This document shows, piece after piece, positions 1 through 11,252 of a DNA stretch of 64,000 nucleotides; the stretch's first letter is position 1, and the number at the start of each line of letters is the position of its first letter. Source of the stretch: Paracentrotus lividus (taxonomy: Eukaryota > Echinodermata > Echinoidea > Camarodonta > Echinidae); NCBI GenBank assembly GCA_940671915.1, contig CALNVZ010003426.1:3127195-3191194 (forward strand). The letters are read 5' to 3'. A model generated the notes under the pieces. The model worked only from the letters and a program-made list of their open reading frames with translations, was not told the origin of the DNA and did not search any database. The translations under genes and the position numbers were made by a program.

Positions 1-2014
1 GATGACTTACTGATTGAGAATGATTTCCAATGGGAAGATGGTACCGAGCTAAATCCTTGGTAAATATTATAGGCCAGTCGGTAGATAGGGCCTATGTCTA
101 AACAAAATAATATTCGATATTATTTTGAAAACTTAAAATTACTTTTTTTATAACAATTATACTAAGTATTTATAAAGCACCTTTTCTTAAAAAAAAAAAA
201 AAAAAAAGGATACAGTGCGTCGATGTTAGTTTGTTTGCAGGTTATATCAGCTTTAGTATAGTTTGGTTTTATTTTTTAACGTCTGGTAATAAAGTAATGA
301 AATAGGTGAAATTCTGTCAATGTGTCCTAAGAATCCTATACGAACAAAAAAATATAACTTAACAGGCGAATCGGTTCTTTTGAACCCGTGACAATATTGA
401 TATAAAGTGATAAAAATCTATACTAGAATGTTATCGAAATATTCTGCCATTGAACAGTCAATTAGACTATATGTCTTTATGGTTAATGTCAGACTTTGAT
501 TTTATGATGACTTTAAAGGGACGCACGATGGGGCCCGGGTGAACCAAACAATCGATGGAACCAGGATTGCGTTTCTTTCATTACGTCACCCAATCCCGAA
601 CAACTAGGGAAATGGAGCACGGATGTGTGTTCATCAAACTTATTTTCGCTTTGCTCAAAATCACTTGGTAAGTTACATCTTTGTTTCAGAATAATGTAGG
701 TAACGGGGAACGAATATGTTTGTGGGAACTGATTTGAACGACTTTCGGGGCTAATTAAAGCTTTAGATACAATTTGATCGTGGCAAGAGCGTTTCGTTGT
801 GGGGGAGGGGAGGGGAGGGGAGGGCCTGGACGCGATATAATAGAAAGGGTAACGAAACTTTCTCCCAAAATAACTGAATATGAGAAATTAGATAAAACAA
901 TTCAGAAACGGATATATATATATATATATATAGATATATATATTTATATGGTCATATTCAAACTAAGTGGGACATTTAGCTGAAATTTCAATATTGCGAT
1001 GTGCCTTTGAAAATGCAAATTAGGATCTGAAATCAACACAAAGGCTTCTTTACAATACAACCAATTATTTCAGTTCAAACATTATGTGATCCAGTTTTCT
1101 TACGCTGAATAATTCATCAAATAGGACTTTGCACATATGGGACTATGGTGCTTTAAATGCCTCTTATTCTTATATCTAGTCACTTTTTAAAGATTTTTTT
1201 TGCTGAAAGTAATTATCATGGACTATTCTAACATGGCATATACACACAGGTAATTGCGACCTATTTATTTACTTGAATTGTTGCATTTAAGGCACTGGTC
1301 GTGTCACTCACGTTTTGGATATCGTGTCACTCACCACACATAGAGGTGGACCATTTTCCACAGAGAGGGAATGATTGAAAAATAAAATAAATGTCAGAGA
1401 GGTACACTATTCATGTAAATATACCCGCACCTGTGGTACCCTTAGAGATATACTTGGGCACAAATCCAACCATAACCAATGATGGTCAGAAACCCATGTT
1501 TTGTTTGTTTGTTTGTTTTGTTTTTGTCGTGTCACTCACGCACTGTTTTTTAATCATAATTTCCAGGACCAATTGTAAAATTCAAATCCAACTGGTAATG
1601 ACACATGCCACTCCTACATTATACATATGGTAGTCATGATCTATTCATAACCTACAAGTGCAAAGATATGAGCCCTTCTAATAGTTCAAATGTCGTGTCA
1701 CTCACGTTTGAATATGACCATATATATATATATATATATATGCGAGAAGAAAGAGTCTAGGACAGGTAATACGTAGGTTGGGCATGTTGGGGTTTGAAAT
1801 TTAAATCTTTATTCCGATCGAGCTTTCGGCCGTCGCCTTCTTCAAGATTCCTGAAGAAAAAAAATCATAACAAGAACAAAAACCATAAAAATATAATATT
1901 ATAAGAAAAAGTAGGCAGTTGCTTTTTATTGCTTTTTATTAATTGCCAATCACTTGATATGCTTTTTCTCATTCTAATTAGAGCCAATACGTGAAGCTTA
2001 ACAATGTTTGGAAT

Positions 2015-2070
<56 letters not shown>

Positions 2071-3702
2071 ACAAAAGAACCATTCTGTACTTCATTTTTT
2101 GTCCAGTTCTTCCCGAGCTCTTAAACCCTCCTGACGTACGTGACATCGGGACAGATTCTCTTACGCTGAGCTGGCAGTGCTGGAATACAGATGAAGACAA
2201 GGGCGATGGACCGGTCCTGGGCTACTATGTCCATCTAAATACGATCCAGGATCCAACAGCCGCTAACTGGAGCACTGTTGGATTTGTACAGTTCGGTGAA
2301 CCCTGTGAGTTTGTCATAGAGCATCTCCACATCCACACAGAGTACTATGTAGCAGTGTCCGTCCTGCATGAAGACTCGAAGCGTCAAGGACCCCTTGGAC
2401 CAAGGGTAGTCGTCAGTACGCATGATGTAGGTGAGCGGGATTTTCAGTACTTTATCCTCTGGAGTCACACTAAAAGTTTGTATAGTTATATTACATACTT
2501 ACTGACAGTGAAGAAATATATGCCTAGTCTTGAAAAAGAACCAGAGAAGCATCGCGTAGAGGACGTCACCCTTGTTATCATCGGAAATCAATATTGATAT
2601 TATTAATGACAGTATCAAAACAGATATAAAATTGATAATGATAACAATGTATAATTTAGAAAATAAGTGTGTCTGTACAAGTCATGTAGAAGGCATTTGA
2701 CTGAGAATACAAGTTACAAGGCAATAAATTCGTATATTACCCCGACCTTTAAAGGAGTTCCTTTGTAGTGTTAATTCTACATGTATTAGGCCTACCCTTT
2801 TTATGTCATTTGGCTTGGACATGTTGGAAGTGACACAATATTATGTAATATAACATTGTTTATATTCCATTTCCTGTTATGTAGAAATTAAACATTTATA
2901 CCATTCTAACCACAAACAGAAAATGCATCTTGCTCCTTTTTCTTCTTCATTTAAAAGATCTGCCATTTTTGCTGGAACCCCCTGAAGCAACAGACGTAGG
3001 CAGTTCACACCTGATGCTGACTTGGACTGGATGGACAACCAAAAACGGAGAGGGTGATGGCCCTATTGCAGGATATAACGTCTACATTATGGAGGGCGTG
3101 GTGCCGAGGAAAGTAGGATCCGTAGTCGTAGGCGACATCAATCCCGAATTCAACGTGACAGGTTTGCAGGCTGATAGTGCTTACCAGATCATGATTACAG
3201 TCATATATCAGGATGGCAGGGAAGGACCACCTGGGCCAATATTAACTGTCTCTACATCACCCATGGAAGTTCATTCTACAACCATGATGACAACCAACGT
3301 GATGACAACATCGACATCTGGTAAGTGCCATGGTTTTTTTTATGCTGAGGTGGATAATCGGTTTATGAGGATAATAGCAAAGAGTTGCATCCCTCCACTA
3401 ATCGATACACCACGCGTAACTCAGAATTGGATTATTAATTAATTTCATTAGTTTTATGTTTAATGATTCTTCATGAAATTATGCTGATATCAGTGCTTTT
3501 GTAGACCACCATATAGTTTTTTTTTTAAAATATTTAAGTTTTATTGACAAAACGCCATAGGTCAGTTTTCATGTTATCTAGTGTAAAGTTATGCAATTCT
3601 CTATATAGGCCTATCCCTTGTCTCGCTGCTCTGTCTATTTATTTCTCTTTAGCCGTCTGACTCTCTCTCCTTTTCTGTCTTGCAGCACATGCCCACTCTC
3701 TT

Positions 3703-3784
<82 letters not shown>

Positions 3785-4950
3785 ATTTCTACCTTGATAT
3801 CTAACATGTTTAAGTAGAGTACTATGAGTTTTTAAGTTTGAACAGGCTATCTAATGTTTACATAATAATTATGTAAACATTATTACAACAATTCAGCATT
3901 CCTGCTATCGTGATAATGTGATATATTATGCCATCTTATTGTTTATGTTTTACTCTGGAAAGAATGATATTTTGTAATTATGCTTTCTTGAATTGTCAAT
4001 AAATACCATTATCGCTATTTCTATGGTCTTAGATCCCGGTCCAGATATCATTCACTCAGTAAAGCCTTGTGACACAGAAGCACCAATTGACACCAGATTG
4101 ATGAATCTCCTTTTGATTGGCCTACTTATAGTATCTTTGTCATTTTGTGCAGCAATGGCCTTGTAAGTTTCCATTACAAAATCAGAACTTTTTTTTTCAT
4201 GTGTTGAACTTCCAACCTATAACTGCAGCGTAATAATCCATATAAACTAACATAAGCTCATGCCATATCGTGTAGCTAAGTCACTGAACCATAACAAAGT
4301 CCTTAACATTCTTTTTATTTCATTTTATGTTCACTGATGCATGAGACATCGGGATTTTCGTAAAAATAAAATCGGACATAATTAGTCGATGAAAAGAATT
4401 GTGGTATTTTATATTGGCCAGCTGTCAATGAAACTATGGACAGTATATTCTAAATTGTGTATACAAAATATATATATATACATATACCCATTGGTGGCGA
4501 TCCCGGAGGGGGGCGGGGGACGTGTCCCCCCCCCCCTCGACTTTTTCTGGGGGATCGTCTCCCCCCCCCCCCCCGATTTTTAAAGCTTAACATATTTTTA
4601 TAAATAAATTTGAAAACTACTGTGAATGGGATATAAAAGTAGCTAAAAAATAGTAGCTAATAGTGATGGTATATGTATTTTCAGCATACTTACTTCTTTC
4701 ATATCGATGTAGATACTGCTATCGGCGAGGTAATGTTGCTGTCAACAAAGATGCACGTCCTATATTACCATACCGTCACGATGGGCCAACCCCCCTGGAC
4801 ACTCCACCTCCAAGTTACCACGAAGCATTCTCGTCTGACAAGTCTCTACCGTATGCAGACAGTGGTTCTGATGAAACTCCAGAGAAGTGCATCGAATCAA
4901 CCAACAACTACGTTTGTCTGAGCGACAAGCCCATCAAGATTATAACCTGA
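1..4950 (+). CDS. Receptor gene C (3' part): CTLD(EPN)-FN3-FN3-TM-PPxY tail
   Basis: Six exons join in one frame: 1-59 (5' part outside the window), 519-667, 2107-2430, 2958-3320, 4033-4162, 4713-4950. Phases match at every junction (2,1,1,1,2), giving 420 visible codons and a stop. Residues 1-69 are the end of a C-type lectin domain, with FQWEDG, then EPN at 28-30 (mannose-type specificity in this family), and NQDC and WSTDVC. Residues about 70-177 and 178-285 are two FN3 domains, each on a symmetric 1-1 exon. A Thr/Met-rich stem follows, then a transmembrane helix at about 323-344. The tail carries PPPSY at 373-377 (a PPxY WW-domain ligand), Y389 (YADS) and Y408 (YVCL). I found no Ig-like exon between the CTLD and the first FN3. 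The protein is probably a type I cell-surface lectin receptor. Ligand and partners are unknown. Confidence 0.85.
950..1719. mobile_element. Small TIR element with repeated GTGTCACTCACG motif
   Basis: GGTCATATTCAAAC at 950-963 is inverted at 1706-1719 and both ends abut TA-rich DNA, as in a non-autonomous DNA element. Inside, a GTGTCACTCACg motif recurs at about 1304, 1325, 1529 and 1694. There is no credible coding frame. It lies in the intron of gene C between the lectin and the first FN3 exon. Confidence 0.5.
1755..1862 (-). other. Possible Penelope-like element end (relic)
   Basis: Read on the minus strand, this stretch contains CTTGAAGAAGG-GACGG-CCGAAAGCTCG followed by an AT-rich segment. 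It is similar in style to the conserved tails of some Penelope-like or other retroelements that carry degenerate hammerhead cores. No protein remnant is attached. The call rests on motif resemblance only. Confidence 0.25.
2016..2068. repeat. (TA)n microsatellite
   Basis: An uninterrupted TA run sits just upstream of the acceptor of the first FN3 exon of gene C. Confidence 0.95.
3707..3782. repeat. (CT)n microsatellite
   Basis: A C-run is followed by nearly pure CT dinucleotides in the intron before the transmembrane exon of gene C. Confidence 0.95.
4494..4580. repeat. G/C-run repeat, probable small element
   Basis: Alternating long G and C homopolymers around short unique words resemble the G-run and C-run elements at 16360-16520, 32936-33118 and 47455-47510. 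No coding potential is seen. Confidence 0.4.
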
Positions 4951-5069
4951 TATAGAAATTCATTCTTGGTGAACACGTTGTAAATCTACATTGTAATGTA
5001 GCATCATCTATGAAAGTCATGCACTAGTACTAGTAGTAACAAATATAGGGTATGCTGAAAAGCTGATTT

Positions 5070-5104
<35 letters not shown>

Positions 5105-5163
5105 AACCTCAACAGAGGAACTTTATTGATATAACTTTCTTTTTCTTTTTCTTGTATTTCACA

Positions 5164-5169
5164 AATAAA
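5164..5169 (+). promoter_or_regulatory. Candidate polyadenylation signal of gene C
   Basis: This is the first AATAAA downstream of the gene C stop (about 215 bases after it). Cleavage-site evidence is lacking. Confidence 0.4.
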
Positions 5170-5591
5170 CAGATAATTAAAATCGAATCAATTTCATAAC
5201 CAAAAATAAGATATTGCAAAGCCCCTATTATTTTCGTTGCCTACAACATATCAATTAATTTTTTTTCACCATATTGTCCTCTTTCTTCATACATTTCAAA
5301 TAAAATAATATTTCATATTTCAACTTTGTATAAGTTATAACATTTGTTCTTTTAAACGACTGCAAGTTTTTTTTTTTTTTTTACATGATTCCTGTAAATG
5401 ATATATTGAGTAAAATAGATCTACCAACTCATTATTAGAGTTCTCAATATCATACCCAACTATTGATATTTTTCAGTGAACTAAATATACAAACCACAGA
5501 AAATGGAAATTAACAAAGAAACAATTCTCCAAAACAGTTTTACATTTTCACATTCTAACATCATATGCTGAAAAGCCGATGTTTTATGTTG

Positions 5592-6029
5592 TACAGTCTG
5601 TGTCAAATAAAATGGTACAAGTGGGAAACATTTTTTTATAGTATGAAGATTAATCACAGCCTGGTATTTTCATAAAGCAGGAAGATCAGACTTTCCCCTT
5701 CAAATTTTTTCGTCACATTTGGTGTTGTAATTTTTGAAATATGACTAGTTTTCTACAAACAAGAAAAGTCCATTTTTCGCACGCCGTCCCATGCCTTTGT
5801 GTATAGGTTTCGCATAATGGCCATGAAGTGCTCAATTTCGATTTGTTTCTCGTCGCACAAAATTTAGCATTACTTTTGTTTTACGAAAGCAAATTATACA
5901 GAACAAAGCGCATTAGCAAGGAAAATCTTTTGGCTTTATTTCGGTACCACATACACACATTATTTGAAATTATTTCACACCTAAATAAATTTTTTCCGAC
6001 TGTACCATTTTTTTTTTACACAGACTGTA
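5592..6029. mobile_element. TA-flanked MITE, family CAGTcTGTGTCA (copy 1)
   Basis: The element begins TA-CAGTCTGTGTCAAATAA and ends with the inverse, TTACACAGACTG-TA. The next inner words AATGGTACA and TGTACCATT are also inverted. A TA target duplication and CAGT ends are typical of Tc1/mariner-type non-autonomous elements. Four further copies lie at 10127, 27046, 50053 and 57401. Confidence 0.75.
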
Positions 6030-6512
6030 GATCCCCTTTCCAAGATAGAACAAACATATTTCATATGATGATGTATGTATATATATATATTTAGCTGATG
6101 ACAACGTAGTGTTTGATGAACAGTTAGTATGATCAGTGTATGATCTGTTATTCTTTTGTATTTGAAACTGTTGTAGCTTCATAATTGGCGTGATTCGTGT
6201 CAACTTTCTATAGCCACTCAAATTAGACTAGCACATGTTTTGAGCCGGTTGTAATTTCAATAGTTTTCTAAATTGGTCATGGATCCCATACAGTAGACCA
6301 TTACAGTAGTCCAACTTTTCAATGATGCATGTATCATGTGACTGAACAATCTTTTTTTTTTTATTTCGCCTTATTCAGGATCTGAAGTCAAATCATAAAA
6401 AAAAAGAATTTCAAAAACAAATAAGCTGAAAATTGAACAATATAGACAGAAATCAACAGAATTTTTATTGTGGGGGGCCGTCTAGCTGCCATGTTAAAAG
6501 TGAAGTATAATA

Positions 6513-7725
6513 TAGTATAGGTTTTCCCGTTCAAGTTCATCATTTCCTCCCTCTATTTCATTTATGTGCATTCAAATTCACGCAGCTCCCGCTTTCGTGC
6601 CGGTTGGATCATACAAATTTTCAATTCGAGCAAGGCATTTCATTTACGTTCACGCAAATTTTCGTTTGGTGTACTCAATTTCATTTATCAGCACTAACAT
6701 TTTTGTTCGGTACAAACGAATTCACTATATTTTCATTCAATTGTCAAGTTCATGCACCAATTTCCAGATTCGTTCATTCAATTTAAAACGAAACGGCGAC
6801 GGGTGTGCTTTGGGGCAAACAATTTCATTAACATGAATTCTATTTCCTACTTTTTGCACTTAATTTAATTAAACTCTTTAATTTTCAGGAATATGACCAT
6901 ATACACACTTCAATTTTTAAGAATGAGATTGTGGAGGGGTATAGCCCAATCTCCCATTTTGTGATCTTATATCATGTACAAAATTCTCAATGTTCAATCA
7001 AGTTTCTACTTTTAAATGTTTTGTATTGGATTTTTCGACGAGCAAGGCATCTCGACATAAAGACTTTTAAACAAAAAACAAAAATAAACAAAAAAGACAT
7101 TTTACACGACTGTAAGAACCTCGAAATGATGAGTATCTCACTTCGCGTAGACGTCTCTGCGACTCGGCGTCCTCGATAATTTTTTTTCCCATCGCGACGA
7201 AAAATTTCATAGTTTTAAGCATGTTCGATTTTCTGCGACTCATGAAACGGCTCGGAGACTCGGCCATTCAGCTCTGAGACGTCTCCGAAACGTCTCCGCA
7301 ACTGTCTCAAAACCGTCTTAAACCTGTCCCAAACTAGTCTTAAATCCGTCTCATGATAGGCCTAAGCGAGATACCATCCCAAGCTTTTACTGAAGTAGGC
7401 CTATCACTAAAATTTTAAATTGTATGCACTTATTTACAATTCGATTGCCTATTCGTGAATTTGTTTGAACGAAGGACGACAAATTATACCGAGACCAGCT
7501 GTAAATTAAAATGAGTGCTCATACATGAAATTGTATGCTCCTAATGTGAATTTGCACTAATGCTATCTAGAATCGTTTGCAAATATATGGAATTTGAGTG
7601 AATAAAAATGAATTTGATTGACGATGCGCTAGCGCGATCGCAACTTGCGTTAAATCGTTTGATCCAAATGTGAAATTCGGAGAACGAAAGATGAAATTGA
7701 GCGGGAAAATCTATATTATCTTGAA
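6513..7725. mobile_element. Possible degenerate inverted-repeat element
   Basis: TATAGgTTTTCCCG-TCAA near 6515 recurs inverted near 7715, and both flanks are rich in TTCATTT/AAATGAA words. There are no open frames of interest. Divergence makes the boundaries uncertain. Confidence 0.35.
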
Positions 7726-7859
7726 ATCGACTTAAGGGCAAATTTTGTGCTTCAAAATTGTAACTTTGGGAAATGTATACTTACGGAGAATAATAATCTT
7801 GTATTTTCACGTGTCAAATGATTTAAGTAATATTTAACTAATCGTCATTAACTTTTAAC

Positions 7860-8115
7860 TATGCAGAATGTATTATCTGATTCCTTGCCTATTAAACGCG
7901 GAGTTCTACAAAGAGGCATTTTAGGATCAATTCTATTTATGTGTTATGCGTACTTGTGTTAACGATTCTGAATTACATTTATATGCTGACGATACTGTTT
8001 TTCTGTATTCAAACAGTCATATACAAATTCTAAGAATATTGAAGAAAAGTAAGTGCAAAACTGGGAAATTTCATTAAATAGATAACACAAAACAAGCTCA
8101 GTGTAAATGTAGTGG
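7860..8115 (+). mobile_element. LINE reverse-transcriptase fragment (degenerate)
   Basis: Broken frames encode pieces of a CR1/L2-type reverse transcriptase: PIKRGVLQRGILGSILF and then LYADDTVFLYSN, which contains the catalytic YADD box. Stops and frameshifts are present. Only the palm region is left. Confidence 0.7.
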
Positions 8116-8479
8116 AAAACATAACCAATTCATTTTATTCATTTATTTTTTATTTATTTTTTATACATTTTTCTAAGGGAAAGTTGATATACACACGTGA
8201 TTACACGGTTACTTATGATGATCAAGTTAGTAAGAGAAAAGATTCGGTAAAATACTGAAGAATTTTATGCCATCACTAATGAATACTCACATGCACCACC
8301 GTGCTTGTGTCGATTCGACAGAAATGGCGCCGTATAAATGTTAAATATTATTGTTACATGTATTTTTAATATCATGGACTGTTTCCTACAGCCGTATACG
8401 ACCATAACTACTAGTCCGTGACGGACGAATGTATAATCTATGTGTGTATATATAAAAAATTAACCATATCTACTTCCCG

Positions 8480-8591
8480 AGAAATGTCGACATAACCTAG
8501 CTTCTCTGGATCATTGACGTAGGCATAACGGTTTCTTTGCATGTTGTCAGTACTGGATCATGCAGCCTTAAAAGGTCCGATATGAACATAG
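8480..8591 (-). pseudogene. Decayed third copy of the tyrosine tail exon (gene A)
   Basis: On the minus strand an AG acceptor at 8593-8592 is followed by a frame homologous to the tail exons of gene A. It contains YVHIGPFK, then an in-frame TGA, then STDN and YAYVNDPEKLGYVDIS. The acceptor phase still matches the transmembrane exon, but the stop comes before the tyrosines. No equivalent is seen downstream of gene B. Confidence 0.6.
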
Positions 8592-8659
8592 CTGTTTGAG
8601 AACTACAGAACTAGACGAATGCAAAATATTTAAGGTATATGAATAAAACAATACATCAT

Positions 8660-8795
8660 CTACTTCAGAATTTCAGGTGAAATCTTGACGTATTCTAATT
8701 TCTCTGGAACTTGTGGAAAATCGATTTCACCATAAACTGCTTCTTTGCTGTCAGTACTGTTCCCTACAACCTTAAAAGTTCCGATATGAGCATTG
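8660..8795 (-). CDS. Alternative terminal (tail) exon of receptor gene A
   Basis: A second tail exon lies downstream of the main one. The acceptor AG at 8797-8796 has phase 2, matching the transmembrane exon of gene A. The frame stays open for 44 codons to TAG. It lacks the basic stretch and the YELP and YQDL motifs of the main tail. It keeps STDSKEAV, then YGEI-x10-YVKI, an ITAM-like pair whose second tyrosine fits an ITIM (LEYVKI). The equivalent exon of gene B is open as well, which argues for use. Splicing to it would give a receptor of about 460 residues with a shorter tail. It could instead be 3'UTR sequence left by an exon duplication; transcripts would decide. Confidence 0.6.
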
Positions 8796-8847
8796 CTGTT
8801 TAATCAATACAGAACTACGCTAATGCAAAATATATTCGGCATATGTA

Positions 8848-9804
8848 CAGTGTGTCCCACAAAAAAATGCAAATGGCACTTAAGATGGGTATAATACTAA
8901 AATTACAATACTGTATTAATTATATCTCTACACTCGTAAACTACAATTCATTTTCTGCAACTGGATGAAATTTTATGTGATATGGTCCAATAATCACAAA
9001 GATATGAGCATTTTTTCATCACACATCAGGAAACTTCTCCATCCAAGTTTTGTATTTAGTAGTACCGGGTATATCGAATAAAAGAAACCCAAGTTTGATC
9101 ATTTATAATTTGAAAAAAATTTCAGTAGCGATTATAGAAATTATATCACCGTAAAGTTCAACTCATTACCATTCTGATAATATGTCCCTCAGCTCACCAA
9201 TATCACGCATCGCTGAACCCCATTGTTCTGGAAAAAGTCTCGCATATTATGAGTGTTCACTTTCATGCTCCTTGAGATGCGTTATTCAAAGGTGCCTCAA
9301 AGGAAACCCAACTTTGATCATCAATGAGCGTAAAAGTGAACCACTCACAATTGTGCAAGACATATTTAAAACAAAGGTGTTCAGTGATATACGATATTGA
9401 CGAGCTGAGAGATGTATCATTAAAATGATAAAGAGTTGCACTTTACAGTGATATAAATTTCATAATTCCTACACTGAAATTTTTTTCAAAGTATTAATGA
9501 TCAAACTTGGGTTTGTTTTATTCAACACATCTGGTGCTACTCAATACAAACTTGGATGGAGAGGTTTCTTGATGTGTAATGACAAAATGCTCATATCTTT
9601 GTGATTCTTGGATCTTCTTCTTCTCGAGTCCTTTCTCCTATTCTTCTGTTTGGTTTGTAATTCTTGGATCATATCGCATAAAATTTCATCCAGATGTAGA
9701 AAATGAATTGTAGTTTAAGGGTGTAAAGATATTAACAATATAATTTTGTAATTTTAATATTATACCCATCTAAAGTGCTATTAGCATTTTTATGGGACAC
9801 ACTG
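8848..9804. mobile_element. Mariner-type non-autonomous element (CAGTGTGTCCCA ends)
   Basis: The left end CAGTGTGTCCCACA and the right end TGGGACACACTG are inverted, followed by inverted inner words (GATGGGTATAATA and TATTATACCCATC). No transposase frame is present. The matching place near gene B (about 26715) has no element, so it inserted after the A/B duplication. It separates the two tail exons of gene A. Confidence 0.8.
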
Positions 9805-9828
9805 TGTATACAAATCAAAAAAAAATAT

Positions 9829-11221
9829 CTACTTCAGAACTTCAGGAGAAAGGTTGACGTAATCTAACTTCTCAGGACCATCGATATCAGCATAAACGGC
9901 TTCTTTGGTGTCAGTACTTTTTCCTGGAGCCTTCAGGTCTTGATAGGCACGGTTCATGACGATGCTAGGCCGGGGGAGCTCGTAGTGATCATGGCTCTTC
10001 GGGTTGACTGCCCCTGCTGCTGCTGGGGAAGCACGTAAACTTGGCAGATCTTCTTTCTTCTGTTTCCTCTTCCTGATAGTCAGTTTGATAATGAGAGACA
10101 AGTTTCATTATCATATTAAAAATATACAGTATGTGTCCCCAAAAAAATGGTACAGTTGGGGAAAAAAATAATTTAGATGTGAAATATTTTCAGATAATGT
10201 TTGTATGTGGTACCAAATTAAAGCTAAAACATTTTCCTTTTTGATGCCCTTTGTTCTGTATAATTTGCTTTTGCAAAACAAAAGTTATACTAAATTTTGT
10301 GCGACGAGGAACAAATCAAAATTAACACTTCTGTTGTTCTGGAGCGCTAAATTCATGGCCATTATGCGAAACCTACACAAAAGCATGGGACGTCGTGCGA
10401 AAAATTGATTTTTCTTGATTTTTGAAAACTGGTCATATTTAAAAAAAAAAATTACAGCTCCAAATGTGATGGAAAAAAATTGTAGAAGAAAGTCTAATTT
10501 TCCTGCTTTATGAAAATACCAAACAATACCAGGATGTGATTAGGCTTCATACTATTAAAAAAAAAAGTGTTTTCCACTTGTACCATTTTATTTGACAAAG
10601 GCTGTATATATTTGAAAATGATTTGAAAATCATATTACGCAAGAAAACTTATCTAAGAATAAGAAAAAGTAAAACGGGTTTAATTTTTAACTCAATATTA
10701 ATTTTTGAAGGAAAAAAAAGAAGAAAAAAAAATCCGTATGAGGTAAAAATTATTGTAAAATTTGTTGAAGACACCTTACCATAGAATCAGCAAAGCAAAG
10801 ACAAGGATGATATTTGCCACCAATGATATCGCGCAGATGGTCCAAACAGGATTCGTTCCTTTCATTCGCGGCCCATTTCCTACAGGACAATTACATGTAA
10901 ACATTATTAATAATAATGTATAACTGATCACTCAGTCAGATATAGAGAAAAGCCGTGGTTACCAGAATACTCCAATACCAGGCATCCAATTATTACACAG
11001 GTAGAGTGTGTCGAATGGAGATGAATTGATATGTTTGATTATTGAGTTATACATGTTATAGACCCAGGGGATAGCAATTTAGTTTTTTAACAATCTCGAT
11101 CAATTTCAACTTTATTTATATTAATGTGTAATCGTTTTTGGTATAAAAATGTAAAGCATTACTTTGACATTCTCTTTTCCCCAATGGTTTATTAAACCTG
11201 CTTTGTACTTTGCTGTAAAAA

Positions 11222-11252
<31 letters not shown>

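Noticed and set aside
1391..1633. 80-codon frame as an Ig-like exon of gene C
   Set aside because: No cysteine pair or Ig motifs; it lies inside a MITE and the phases join without it.
4663..4712. Upstream extension of the gene C tail frame from an acceptor at 4684
   Set aside because: That acceptor gives the wrong phase and a stop after joining to the transmembrane exon; the AG at 4711-4712 fits.
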